Shown: one piece after another, positions 33,243 through 45,536 of the stretch
Layout: the number at the start of each line of letters is the position of its first letter
How positions within the stretch are numbered: the first letter of the stretch is position 1
Notes under the pieces: model-generated
Database searches by the model: none
The model's input: the letters and a program-made list of their open reading frames with translations, nothing else
Told to the model about the DNA's origin: nothing
Position numbers and translations under genes: made by a program
Source of the DNA: Ornithodoros turicata
Lineage: Eukaryota > Arthropoda > Arachnida > Ixodida > Argasidae
Assembly: GCF_037126465.1 (NCBI RefSeq)
Contig: NC_088203.1
Span: forward strand, 103,168,668 to 103,232,667
DNA length: 64,000 bases
Reading direction: 5' to 3'

Positions 33243-33274
33243 TGACGTCAGACGTGACGTCGAATGTGACGTCA
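33243..33274. promoter_or_regulatory. Three CREs at exact 12-bp spacing
   Basis: TGACGTCA (33243-33250), TGACGTCG (33255-33262) and TGACGTCA (33267-33274) repeat with a 12-bp period. These match the CREB/ATF binding consensus. They lie ~700 bp after the candidate follistatin stop. A regulatory role is inference; a simple 12-bp tandem repeat is the plain reading. Confidence 0.4.
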
Positions 33275-34038
33275 GGGGGGCTTTTGTTCTCGTCTTCCAT
33301 TTTTCTGCACGTTCGTGCAGAGTCTTAAAACGGGTATGGCTCGAGCTTCGTGTCCAGTCATTGTAATAATATAGTTACTATTATTGTTATTATTACAATC
33401 AAACCAGATAGAGCTAACATATCGTTGTCTCCTACCTTCTTCTTCATCGTTTTTTTTTTTTTTTTTCTCGTCTTCTCCATCTCTGTGTGTATTTCACTGT
33501 TGTCCAATCAGTGGTGTGAGAAAGGCCGTGAAAGCATGAAGTGACAAAAGTGAAGTCAGATTGGCATCGACGGAGTTTGTTTTCGGAAACCGGAAACGAA
33601 GCTGCCTGTTGGACGTGAGACAAAGAAGCAGTACAGAAGTAGTGCCTGAATTAGAAGGCAATGTGCGCACAAGGTGTACGTCCAGTTTCTTCGAAACAAC
33701 ATCCTGTTATGTGGTCGTATTTCGTATGCAGTGTACAAAGTTGCGACGCAGTGTTTCAGTGAGTGACATGGGAAAAATTATTACGATGTCACTTTGCGCT
33801 GAAGGTTCAAAGGCGCGTCTCCGGGTGTTGGTGCGATGGGAGAATAAGGACAAGGAGGAGTTTAAGGCGGACCTACTTTCTTAAGAAGTCTTTGGGAAAT
33901 TTTTGTTCGCAGGGTTCTCGTAAACCTCTCTAAATTTGTACACGAAACGGGTACGGGCGTGTTCCCCTCGAGTTTATCTAGGGAATGACGTATTCTTGAA
34001 GGCCTGATGCGATCCACTGATTTTTGGCGAATTAAAGT

Positions 34039-34284
34039 TTGTCAAATTTTCAATACGTGGGAGTCTATGGGAGATACAAGGAAATCGCTTCTCTCGGCAA
34101 GCCCGTCCGCGATATTTGGGCCAAAACGATGTCATTCCCTACAGTAACAGTCGGGGAATTGATTGCAATCAACAAATCCGACAAGCTTTCTGCAGTTTTC
34201 CACATCCCTGCGAATGAGAATAATGGCTTTGTCGTCTGCTATCAGGTTGTGCAAGCTGACGGCGCTTACGTCACTGCGTGAGTC
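34039..34284 (+). CDS. Unidentified ORF, about 80 codons
   Basis: The frame encodes a balanced, non-repetitive sequence (RYKEIASLGKPVRDIWAKTM, VTVGELIAINKSDKLSAVF, FVVCYQVVQ) ending at TGA. Composition looks more like a protein than the surrounding noise. I do not recognise a family. It could be an exon end, a decayed transposon fragment or chance. Confidence 0.2.
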
Positions 34285-35258
34285 CGCCTTAAAGGCCTAC
34301 TATAAATGCAGTAGAGATGCAACCTAAAAAAATCTATTAGATAGTCTGAGTCCTCTGTGCGTTTACGTCCCAATTTTCGTGCTGCACTCGTAGTGTTTTT
34401 ATTTTTTTTAACAACATTACAGGAGAAGATTACGAGCAAAGCTGTGTCGAAGTTGTCACCAAATGCGCATTGCTTGTCAATTACAGCGGCAAAACTACAT
34501 TGAATGTGCATAACACTGGGTCTAAAACGAAAAACGTCGGCTACGTATAACCACTAGGGAGCAGCAAATCAGTTGGGAACATAGATAACTGTTGGGGACT
34601 ATCTCACACCAGTCATCGCGCCGACCCGCTTTAACCACAATTTTGCTGGCGAGTTAAAACGATTAAGCGTCCTCTGTGACATGTACGACTTTTAAAATGG
34701 GGTTCCCCATCGGCTATCCAAAACGTAAGTGCTCCGGTCACTGAATAACGTCCCTTATATATATATAAAAAAAAAAAGAAACGGCATCGAGGATTGAGAA
34801 CCTGTTGGTAAGGTAGCAAAAACGCAGCACCATTAATCTCTCCATTAGGCAGTTTTTATCGTGACTTTGCAGGTTTTCTTTTCTTTTTCGCATTTTTTCT
34901 ACGGCTAAGGTTGTTTATCTGAAATGACTAAGTGACAACTGCCGTTTCATCCACTTTCACTGTCTCACAAACATTGACGAGCGCTTTCTAGATTTCCGGC
35001 AACGAACCCTGGTTGCGTGCATTTTTACGATGCCTTGTGCTTTCACAGTCGTATAAAAGAAGGAAATTTTGCGGACTATTTTCATGCACTAGCGTGGAAC
35101 GTCTCGAACAGAATTTGCTATTCATCCCCACATATCAGCGTGTTTTTGTCATTCATAAAGACGTCTCATTAGTGGCCCCATTTGGAGTACCTTTCTGTAC
35201 ATTTCCTTCTTTTTGTGCGTTCACCACATCGCCATATAGACAGCGGTTCTGTCGCTCT
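34285..35258. other. No gene seen
   Basis: Non-coding sequence with short A/T runs. No recognised repeat or domain. Confidence 0.4.
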
Positions 35259-35676
35259 CACGACCTACTAGATTATAACGACCGACATGTCATAGGCCCC
35301 CCTTCCCAGCGCCGCATTTTTGGAAAGTAGCGGCGGTGCTACTCATCGTCCCAGTTATTGCTTCCTCAACTTCTACAATACATATTTTGTACTTCAACTT
35401 ACGTTAGTATTTCTGTGCGAGCGGTGGACATTCCGCAGATGTTTCATTATGAGGTTGATTATCATCATCATTCTACGCGTTTTCATAGGAGATATTGCTG
35501 TCGTCTGCTACGGTAGTCGTACATACGCTTCTGCGCGTTCAGAATTCAAATTTCCATCGTCCAATCATGGTTCAGATCTCGCGTGCCGATGAGTAGCGCT
35601 CCTAGCGGATCGTGCGGACGGGCTCCTCATAGGGGTTGCTGATTATGACATGTTCGTTATAATCTAGTAGGTCGTG
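35259..35676 (-). mobile_element. 418-bp TIR element (copy 2, inverted)
   Basis: It has the same terminal sequence as 27036-27453 (CACGACCTACTAGATTATA and its complement) and exactly the same length, but the internal sequence is reversed. No matching 8-bp duplication is visible at this copy. Confidence 0.85.
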
Positions 35677-36510
35677 GGCTTGCCCTACCGCATATTAGTG
35701 GGTTGCCAGACGAACGTCACGCACGTTTCGAGATTCCGAAACCTTTTCAGTGGAAAAGTGGTGATTATGAGAAATGATTAACAATCAGGCCATCATACTG
35801 TAAGAATATTTTCGTAATTGCTCTGGACAGCTAAGGAATGCAGAGAGTAACGTTATTGGTATGCGTTATAAAAAAGATATAGCTGGAACCTGCCGTAAAA
35901 GCATCTTCTCCCGCAGGCGTAGCGGGTTATTCCTAAGGTCCGCTGCTTTTCGCCTAGTGCCGGTAAATGATGATGGCGTCCCGCACGTTATCATAGATTT
36001 TCGCACTAATCGGATAACATGCTGGGATAAACGAAGGAAAAACAACTGGCAGCAAGAAAAACAGCGCCTCATTATCATCTCATTTCCCTTTTCGCATAAT
36101 CATGCAAATTCGATGAAACCTCGAATCACGAGAACGCGGCGCGTAAAAAGTCGTCTACCGATAACACTGTCGTCAGTTGTAAAACCACTCTTATCGGTAC
36201 GTTAGACGTTTCCTGGGGTGATTTGTCAAGCTTATGTTTTATTTCACCACAAGCAAAACACATTTACGTCTACTTGCATAAATAGTTTGGCTTGTTTACG
36301 TTCAAAAACGGGTTCAGAGTGAACGTATTGACGGTGATAAGATCCCATTTGATAAAAAGAAAAAGAAAAAAAGCGATTCCGAAATAGATAAAAAGACACG
36401 GTTCCCAAGGTTTGTTAATCTTGGCAGGTTAGAGGCGGAGATTACCATGAACTTCTTTCAAACGGTATAGCTGGATATAGACGGGTAACAAGGTGAGGTA
36501 GGAACGGCGC
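35677..36510. other. No gene seen
   Basis: The frame at 35861-36205 is open for 114 codons but has no domain and no splice-site support. No repeat recognised. Confidence 0.4.
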
Positions 36511-36514
36511 CTTA

Positions 36515-37115
36515 GTAATACCCCTGTCATGCGGACACTTTCGATCCGCATTGAGCCAATGCTCATCGAGCTCAATGCAGATCCGGCGCTGCTACACGGA
36601 CACGTTCGGGTAGGATCGAACTCCGGTCCTGCTTAACCCGGTCCAGTTTGTTAAACGGCATTGAGATTCTCGAGACGTGTCGAAGACCGTCATTGGCATC
36701 CTCGAACTCAGCAAATTTGTTGTAGTCAACAAAGACATTACATTAATTTGCAAATGTTCCTATACAATTCCCATGGAATTTCACGGTTACGGTTTTATAA
36801 TCTAGGTATGACGGGCGACTGAGTTTGCTAATTTGTTTAATCTCGACCATTCTCGACACCGCGCCCTCTATAAAGGCTTAGTGGACACCACATTGCGGAA
36901 GCACATGAGGTTATTGTCGACTTTTTAGGAACATATCGGTCAGTCCCAAGGTACTGCCTCGGGGCTGTTAACGCCGCCTACCGTCAAGCCAACCTTTCAA
37001 TACGCATTGAGTTGGATCATGTAGTAGCATCGCGCACCGAATGCTCTTGAGAAACTCGATGCGGATCGGATTCAATCCGCATTGAAAATGCCGTGTAAGA
37101 GACGCTACGAACAAA
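36515..37115. mobile_element. Possible diverged TIR element, ~600 bp
   Basis: The left end CCCCTGTCATGCGGACACTT, then CGATCCGCATTGAG, is an imperfect complement of GATTCAATCCGCATTGAAAA, then TGCCGTGTAAGAG on the right. Several ATTGAG/CTCAAT and GATCCG motifs occur inside both ends. Too diverged to define exact ends or a target duplication. Confidence 0.4.
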
Positions 37116-38646
37116 ACCTTCAAAATTGTCGAGCGCACCCTGACATCCTTCGACACTCTGTGACGCTTCTATTTTGTTCAGTGTTTTTGTTTTTTCGTGC
37201 ATTGAGTTTTTCGCACTCGCGTCTGGGCATGTGTGCCTCACAAAGTGTATAGATTTGTATAGTTTACCCTTTTTTTTTTACCTCGCCCTCCTTTCCCTTC
37301 ATTTGTTTTCCCATGTGATGACAGCCCTATAACTAACGCGTTGCGTTCTGGAGTATAACCAGTTCCGAGTAGTTTGGGACTGACATTTTTTTCTTTCTAT
37401 TACCAATCAATCTTACAGAGCATTCTTCACGTATTGTGATTCACAGACAGCAATTTACTGACGTGTTCCTGCACGATGAGGAATGCGGCTCGATTACTAG
37501 GAGCAATAGGCTGTAATATGCCAAAATATGCAGCGGCACATTCAAGTTTATTGTCCCATATAGTCCCATTCGAAGTACTTACTACAATATACTTCGATAA
37601 GAGGTACTGAAATGATCGTCATTGCCTGTTGTTTTTGGTATGAGTCCGAACAGCAAAATGTAGAACACGTTTATGGTCAATTGCTTGAACCAAAAGAAAA
37701 AAAAAAGGAAAAGAAATAAAGATGGAGGGAGGACTAATAATTTTCCGTTATTCTCACGGATTAATACGGGTAAATATTGCAAATAAATGTTTCTTGCCGT
37801 CTGCCGATTACTTCACTGGGAGACATATAACGCTGAAAATCCTGAACAACGAAGGAAAGAGAGAAACAGACGGTTTGTCTTTTCTGTGTTTTTTTTAACA
37901 CGCGGATGAATACGTTGCCGCTATAATGGAGTAAAGGTAACGTTATACAAACACTGATAAAAGCTTATACAGACATTACAAGCTTACAAAAAGCAAACGT
38001 ACATAAAAACATCCAGCTGTCCAAAAGTCGGTGCCGACAAAATGCCGTTTATCGGATTATGATTGAAAATATGATGAGATAGCAGAGGAGGACAGAATAT
38101 AGGCATGTTTGTCTGTGAACGGTTCGTGATCACGTGCATTGTTTTCCTAAACGTATACATTTGTATTGATGCAAACCAGATATACTGATACGCCATCAAC
38201 GTATCCTATATCTACTATTATCGTGCAATAATAGTCGCGTTATATCTACAAAAAGACATCGCATATCGAAGTGAACTATTCGCGTATACCCGCATGCTCA
38301 GCGAGTGTTTCATCCAAGAATATTTTCATGTTCCACCCGTTCCTATGTATGAGAAATCTGTGTGTGTGTGTGTAACTCCTCTGTACAGCTTTCCCAGTAA
38401 GAATATCACCGTTTTTATTTACATTATATAACTTTCGTAGGAGAGGTAATAAAACTGTTCTGCAACACTGAATCGCCTCGTTTGTCTGTGTCTCGTCCAT
38501 GTATGGTTTATCGACAGCACACCGGGGGCAAACCGCGCAATATTGCTGCGTTGAACGGTGTTCAGATAGACTTACTACTGTCTTTTTTTTTCTTTTTCTT
38601 TTCGCGTTGTTTGTGTTTAGAATGTGATAGTAACCGAGCACAGTAT
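37116..38646. other. No gene seen; possible LINE tail near 37400
   Basis: Sequence up to ~37415 ends in ATTACCAATCAATC, a LINE-type tail without coding sequence. The rest, to 38646, shows only AT-rich DNA and a (TG)n run near 38361. No domain in either strand. Confidence 0.35.
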
Positions 38647-38702
38647 CATTTCGCCCAACGCCGTACACCCTCACTTCTCTTTAAAATGGGTCGGCTAAAT
38701 TC
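38647..38702 (+). repeat. 56-bp direct repeat, copy 1
   Basis: CATTTCGCCCAAC(G/C)CCG followed by ACACCCTCACTTCTCTTT and AAAATGGGTCGGCTAAATTC is repeated at 39473-39528 with one mismatch, 826 bp apart. It may be one end of a dispersed element. Confidence 0.8.
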
Positions 38703-39411
38703 ACCAAACTGCAATGTCGGTGGCGTGGAAGCTGACATCCCACACCAGCTCCTAACATTGTCAGCAGCACCAGCACCTTCACCATAGGAACACCCTTCGT
38801 TGCCGTCTGCTCCAGATTGGCTGTAACGACTTTTCGTTGGCTGCTCTCCTTGGCCCCGTCTTGCACCCCTGTCTTTCTGTCACTGCCGCTCTCCTCGGTT
38901 TTCTCCGAGTCTCAGGACTCGTGAACTGCATGTGACGTTGTTCTAGTGTCTCTATTCTTCTTTCTTTCGTTCCGTTTTTTTTTTTTGAATAGCAAGCCGG
39001 CTATTTGCCTGGCAAACGTTTCCTTTCTTTCCTTTTTTTTTCTTAATAAACATATAGCCCTCCCCCTCCCCCCTCATCCGCATAGTACGAAGGCTGGTAG
39101 AAAAGAATGCAGAAGCGGATTTATGTTTAGAAAAAGTGTCTGACTTACAAATTTGAAACTTATTCACCATCTATGGTCCCCCTTTAGAAGCCACATGTTT
39201 TTGGAGAGTGGAAATAAGAGCGTTGGGTTAAGTGTGTTGTTTCCGAAGGGCACCACCTCGATGCTCAAATTTGTTCAAATTTCAAATTTGTAAGCACTTT
39301 ACTAATTTAAATATATATCCATTCTGGATTGTCGCGTTGTCAGCCTCGGCGAACAGCAACGACGACGAGGCAGTGGCATCAACTATGGCTCGTGGCGAGA
39401 ATTTTTATTTT

Positions 39412-39415
39412 CTAC

Positions 39416-39461
<46 letters not shown>

Positions 39462-39462
39462 T
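39412..39462 (+). repeat. (ATT)n microsatellite
   Basis: About 16 uninterrupted ATT units. The tyrosine- and leucine-run ORFs here are translations of this tract. Confidence 0.95.
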
Positions 39463-39472
39463 GGCTGCCCAA

Positions 39473-39528
39473 CATTTCGCCCAACCCCGTACACCCTCAC
39501 TTCTCTTTAAAATGGGTCGGCTAAATTC
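39473..39528 (+). repeat. 56-bp direct repeat, copy 2
   Basis: The second copy of the segment at 38647-38702. It directly follows the ATT microsatellite. Confidence 0.8.
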
Positions 39529-39559
39529 CTATTTCCTATTGCTACCAACCTTCCATAGA

Positions 39560-39640
39560 CGCCAATAGATATCAATAGATAGATAGAATAGATCAACAGA
39601 ATATCAATAGATAGATAGAATAGATCAATAATAGACATGC
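39560..39640 (+). repeat. Short tandem repeat, GATA-like
   Basis: Two copies of a ~32-bp unit, ATCAATAGATAGATAGAATAGATCAA, stand head to tail. Confidence 0.75.
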
Positions 39641-41700
39641 CAATGTCCATTATTATTATTATTATTGCTGTCAGCCATATATCAGAGTCATAGCTAAAGC
39701 GGCTGATAAGTGGATGTCAAGTATATGAGAAAAGAAATAGTGATACAACAAGTTGCGGAAGTCACAGACTGTAGCGGGGGCGTTCTAATGACCGACGTCA
39801 CTGATGATTGCCGGAGTTATTGCGCAAGTAGAACGACACCCTCCTCCGGGGGGGGGGGGGTGCAGTGGCGCCCAGGTCCCAGATCTTGCTCTCCCCTGAA
39901 AAATTGCTTAGCGACGCCCCTGCACCTAGCGTTATCCAAGCGACTAAACCGCTAGATTCCTGGCACTCACGTTCGGGTGGCAACGGTCACGTGATCCAGC
40001 TCGGGCGCCAACCTAGCAATTTCCGAGCGCTAGGCCGTGTTGCCATGAAATGACCACCCGAATTCTCAATTAGAATAGCAGTGTGTAATTTTTCTGTGAG
40101 GCAAAAGTGAAAGTCCGTCATGTTGGTCACGTGACACGTTGTCCACGAAGAGATCTGATTCAGAGAGGCAGCAAATTCCCAAATAGTAAGACCCGTTCCA
40201 AATATTCTTGCCGTTGCCCCCGTGCGTGAACCAGGTGGATGAACACGAAATGGACAGCCGGATAGCTAATACAAAGAGCTCATTGGTGCACTGCTCGGTG
40301 CAAGAAATACGTAAACCGAAACCGATCAATTACTCGAAAAAAATCACGTTTTTTTTTTTCTTGGAATATTTTTTGCTGAAGGTCTCGATACGTAAAACAG
40401 AAGTTCCGTAACGTTCTGAGGTTTGGTACCGCAATTGTTGCGGTGAATCACCTCATCGCATTGTCATTCATATAGTTGTTGTTGTTCCATAAGCATGCGA
40501 AGTAAAATTTAAAAGTTAGGATGTTTATTTAATTATTGAGCGTATGCAAATGAGCCGCTCACTGCTCGGTTCAAGGCCGATGTCCCAAGGATCTTTTCCA
40601 AAAAGAAAGTTCCTCGATGGCGCCACCTGTTTACAAATTAGTCAGTCGGGTGGCCTCCGTGAAACACCCGGTATACCTCCACAGGTGCCGCTGACACCGT
40701 GGAACACTGATGTCTCGCCGAGACACACTGTCTGTGACGACCCAAGATCGTGTCACTTTCCATGCGCTGCGCCGATGAATCCCAATAGGCCGAAACGGTC
40801 GTTTTTTGTTTGTTTGTTTTTTAATCCTTGACAGACTTTTAATTAAAAAAAAAAGCTATGAGCAGGGATAAATAAAAGCATAAAAGTCGCTTTTGCGGCA
40901 GACCTGTCGGCCAGGGAGGACATCGTCTCGAAGAAACTATGCAAGTACAAGATGACTAATTACCTAATAAAAACCATTAACTATTAACTAACTCTGTAAA
41001 ACAAGGAAAGATAGAATGACTTTCAAGGATGATTGTCTCCCATTGTGTTATCTCGCATTTTGCCCGAAATCAACTAATTAAACGGGTAATTAATGCATTT
41101 TAGGTAATTAGTCATCTACTAGTTACATACTCCCTTCGAGAGCTTGTCCGCCTGCGACCGTATAACTCAACTGCAAAAACAACGTCTATGCTGCTCTCCT
41201 AGTTTTCTTTTATATATAAAGTCTGAAAAGGATTTAAAAAAAAACGCCCTGCATATTTGTTGAATTTATCTGGTGATCTGGTTTGAGATCTTGCAAAAGG
41301 TAAGATTACCTCCATTGCAGCCTGAAAGAGGGTGTGACAACAGCTCGATAAAAGAGGACATAACTCAGCGAAAGGCACTCACTCGCCCTGTATGGTGTCC
41401 TTTTTATTGTATTCCTGTGTATTGCCAACAGTTGTTCTGATCGCTGCAAGTTTAAAGACGGAAACGTAAGGTAATATCCTTCTTTTACTTGGCTCTTTAT
41501 ATCAATTATTGGGAATTGTAGATTCTGTGAAAAGCTACCTTCGATTACCAGGTAACACTTTTTACCGCACCGTACCGTACCGTACCGTTACCGTACGATC
41601 TTCCGGCGGCGCACGACGGTGCACTTATGCTATCAAAATCGGCAAAAAAACAAAAAAAAAACAAGAAAAAACAGTTATGGTAACTATGCCATAGCGATGC
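39641..41700. other. No gene seen
   Basis: Holds an octamer ATGCAAAT at 40543-40550, a G-run near 39848 followed by CAGTGGCGCCC, and a CGTAC run near 41567. An AACCCCGTGTC-type or coding repeat was not recognised. ORFs in this stretch have no domain. Confidence 0.35.
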
Positions 41701-41702
41701 AA

Positions 41703-41865
41703 ACATGGTGGTCTCCGTAGAGTTGTGTGCGGGTACCGCCTGGGGCGCTAACGGTGTGGAAACCGAAATAACAGAAATCATCATCCATGTCGGGTTTCGA
41801 TTTCAGCAGCGGCGGCACCCCCGGGCGGTAGCATGACGCAACTGTGCGGAGACCACCATGCCCCA
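41703..41865. mobile_element. Imperfect palindromic element, ~163 bp
   Basis: CATGGTGGTCTCCG at the left is matched by its complement CGGAGACCACCATG at the right. Partial complementarity continues through GGTACCGCC/GGCGGTAGC and GGTTTCC-like blocks. MITE-like, with no coding content. Confidence 0.55.
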
Positions 41866-43100
41866 TTGGAAATGCACGAAGAGCAAGGTTTGCGTGACTA
41901 TATTTTTAGTTACGCAGTGTTTGGTCACCACGATTTTTTTTTTTTTCGTTGGTTTTCATCGCATAAATGCTTCATCGTGCGCTACCGGAAGTTCGTGCGG
42001 TAAGCGTAGCGGCAAGCATTACGTGCGTAAACGTGGGGCTACTTTATCCGCGCACACCCTGCACTAGGATTAGTTAGTTTCGCGAAAAATGTAACAGTCA
42101 ACATTGACATCTCTTCTGGCTCTACGAGTGTCCGTCTGATATGGACGGAGTGGAGAAAAGTCATAATGGCTTTGCGACGTGCAGCTTGGTTTGGTTGGAA
42201 AAAGTTTACGGAACATCAGGGTATCGCATTTCTCCATTGCAGCAACACGCTAGCTGCAAACAGGAACGGGCACACATACTGAGAGATGGATAGAATAGCC
42301 GGCCACCCGTTTCCTATTCGATGTTTTCCTCAAAGCAACCAGGGGGCCGCTCAGATGAAATACGACCGTGTCGTGTTCCGTAAACTTTTGTCCCAAGCTG
42401 TACAACGGCGAGTTACTACCTAATAAATGCTTCATAGAAAAGGACACCCTGATCATTCCGTTACACGATACGACACGACACGACACGACACGACACTCAT
42501 CTATTTGCAGACGAAAAGCGTTTCCGGACAGCTACCTTGCTTTCCGTAAGAAAAAAGGAAGAGAAATGGCGGCGGTAAGTCGATTGAAAGCCTTTATGTA
42601 CTCCCGCCTGTACCCCTATCCGAAGCGTGGCCTAGCACCACGCGAAAACTTATAAAGCTTCGGTGCTTACCTTTTTTTTTTCCTGCACGTTTTTACAAAA
42701 GAGGCAGGCTCGCGTGTCTTGGTTCCCACTTAGCAACAGACTACCTGTGACGTATGAATTCCTTGAATACGCGTCGCAGCTGCGGGCATTATAGAAAGGC
42801 GAGACCGTGAAATCATCCGTTATTAGCAGCACGACCTTCGCCTTTGTGCCGTAAGCCAGTGATAGACACATCAATCACGGGCTCGGAAAAAATCTTCCGT
42901 CGGTCACTGCGGGATTCTGCTGTCGTTTCCTGGCCACAAGTTGCTATGGCTAAAAGGTTTTCCAGAGAAGCACTCTATTTTCAACCATTCAGAGGGGCCT
43001 GAATCTTGTTTCGGAATTTCGTCATCTTCAGAATATGTTTTCGAGATAATTAAGGAACGAGCATATTTAACCCTTTCGACTATAAATTAAACTCTGAATA
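41866..43100. other. No gene seen
   Basis: Non-coding sequence apart from the CGACA repeat. No domain-bearing ORF. Confidence 0.35.
42462..42496 (+). repeat. (CGACA)n short tandem repeat
   Basis: Five to six CGACA units stand in a row after ATA. Short and imperfect at its left end. Confidence 0.8.
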
Positions 43101-43124
43101 TATGAAGAAGAAAAAAATATTTAG

Positions 43125-43265
43125 CTCGATGAGACCGCTCGCTGATTCTCGAAGAAAGAGGAGCGTCTCACTTTCCTTCTTTTTTTGTTTTAATTTGGAA
43201 TCATATAAAATCTCGGTCCCGTCGAATGCCACTCGGACCAGCCTCGTAGAAAGGTACTATATACC
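43125..43265 (+). repeat. Diverged repeat, copy 1 (pair at 44640-44775)
   Basis: The order of GATGAG(A/T)CCGC, GATTCTCGAAGAAAGA, GTCTC, AATTTGGAA(T/C)CATAT and a GTAGAAAGGTA block is shared with 44640-44775. Low similarity; the family is unknown. Confidence 0.4.
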
Positions 43266-43379
43266 GCTGAGGCTATATGAAAGTTTTGCATAGCAGATAT
43301 AATGCCGGTTCGTTGAGCAGTCATGAATGCCTGAAGCTTGGTAAACATTGCAGTACCCTATTCCTTCCCTTAGTTCCAG

Positions 43380-43440
43380 ACACCTTTTATTTATTTATTT
43401 GACTGCCCTGCAGTGCCGCTATGGGCATCAAAATGCTGTA
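43380..43440 (-). repeat. Reversed LINE-type tail
   Basis: On the - strand this ends AAATAAATAAATAAAAG after a GATGCCCATAGCGGC block, similar in style to 22650-22700. Confidence 0.4.
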
Positions 43441-45536
43441 AAGTGCTGCCCGTAAAAAGCACGACCTATTTGCGTTTGTTGACGGTGTTTCTTTCGTTTC
43501 TCGCAGTGATTATCCTTCAATGTCTCCCCTCCCCGGGTAACATGCCTGCAGACAGATTCGCTCGTGAATAAAACACGCCACCGAGCAGACAACGAACAGA
43601 GAAGTTAACGGATTGTTGCACAGCTTTCGTTGTCAAGCCTTCTTCTACGTAAGTATACGAATGCTCGCGATGAGATTTCAGGACAAAGCCATAAAAAAGT
43701 AATGATTCCATGTAAATACACGTACACGACGGCGATTTTTTTCCTCGTAGATCTACTCCATATCATTAGTATCGTTGTTACGCGTATAACGATAATGGGC
43801 AGTGAGTTCTCTCTCCCGCATGCCTTCCTCGCATGCAGTGTGAGCTACGCGTGGTGGTGACCTTCCGGCCAGCTAACCCTGGCAGGCTTTCTCAAACGGC
43901 GACTCAAGGTCGTTTTTCTCTCGGAACACCACGCACACGCAAAGCCATTAACTTTTTTTGCTGGTCGACCCAACCCTTTCTCTTCGGATTGCCCCGGAGG
44001 AACAACTTTCGCTACAGACGTCGTCTGTGAGCAGTCTCCGCAAGCGCGATGGCCGTGAAGATTTCAAGAAATGCCCGACTCTTTTAATGGTGTAAAAATA
44101 TCCTAGAAAGATCCCCCTGTAAAACGTACAACTACACTCGTCTCAAGTCCAGACGATACACCGTAGAAACGCGTAATTTGAGGGCGGTTGACGGGAAGGT
44201 CAAGTAGTGCTTCTTTAAATCGTGGGAGACGCACCAAGTGCTGGACGACGCTCAAAGTAGCCTTGGCACATGGGATGTGCAAGACGCTATTTGAAGGCGC
44301 CATCTGTCGACCAAAAGAAGCTTTAGCCTCACAAGACCGCGCCTAAAATGTGAATATATATATATATATATATATATTAAAAAAGTGTTTATTTTATGTA
44401 CCTGCAATTTATAGTGTTCTACAGCGAATCAGAAGGTGCTACAGACTATTTCTGCCTTTTGGGGAGTTGCAAGGCCGAGGGATACTGCCCAGGAAAATCT
44501 GCCTTTAGCCAATTCTTGCCAAAATCGAGGTTCCAAGGGCAGATTGTGCGATGTCAAGTTGTACCCGCGAATGTCAGACCGTCGCAATACCCCAGTGATA
44601 ACAGAAAAAGAAAAAAAAAGAAAGAAAGAAAAGAAGAAGCATCGATGAGTCCGCGCGATGATTCGAGAAGAAAAATGAGAGTCTCCCTTTTTTGTGTGTG
44701 TTCATTGTAATTTGAAACCATATGGAATGGAATGTCTCTCGTGCTAGCCCTTGTAAAAAGGTATTGTCGCCACCACTAAACAGAGACCGATACAGGACAA
44801 CACACAAAATACAGGCTATAGCTGGAGAACAATGACAGGAACGAAAGCTCCAAGACAGAAGAAGAGAAGACAGACACTATATATGTTTATGTCGTCCCTG
44901 TGTGTTTTCGGTGTCTCGGGGGTTTTAGTGTCCATCAGAGACGGATCTATTTCCAGACGTCCCCGGTGTACTCATCGCAAAGTCGTCCTGAAAGCCAGAC
45001 AGTCGGCAGACTGTGACGACAAAATGAACAAAAGTCTCACTCCATTAATTTCCTGAAGGGGAACACCCGTAAAAGCAACCCCCCCCCCCCCAAGTGGAGG
45101 GGGGGGGAGACGTATAATCACTCCTTTCCCCGTAACTGTACTCCTATTGCGTGGGAAACTCCCGCGTACGTGGCACGTGACTTGCCTCGACCAAAGAGCG
45201 TGCGCGGTGATCACGACGCACCCAATAAGAAGCTTTCTCTTCGGTATTAAATGTGAGGTCGTAGAGTCATGTCTGACAGGATGTTGCATACATGGCCACT
45301 CCTACAGAAGGGGTTATTATTTTGTTCCCAGAATTGTCCTTTGCCGATTGCAGTTCAGATATTCTCCAGAGAAATCAGTCAAGGTCTAAATTAATTCTTT
45401 TGCTTCCTTCGACTCTCAGAAGAACTGAGCCGCTTTGTACTCGATTCTAATTACCCCTTTTTTTGTGTCTGGTGCAACGCTACTCCAAGGAGCTTGAAAA
45501 GTTTCCCGTGCCTCACAAATGTGTGATTTGATAATA
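43441..45536. other. No gene seen
   Basis: Contains the diverged repeat copy at 44640-44775, a (TA)n run at 44354-44376, an AAAG run near 44610 and opposed C- and G-runs near 45080-45105. No convincing exon. Confidence 0.35.

Noticed and set aside
39329..39568. ORFs with tyrosine or leucine runs
   Set aside because: They translate the (ATT)n microsatellite.
39864..39925. A 60-bp hAT-like element with CAGTGGCGCC and GACGCCCCTG ends
   Set aside because: The termini are suggestive, but no 8-bp flanking duplication is present and the left side is a G-run.
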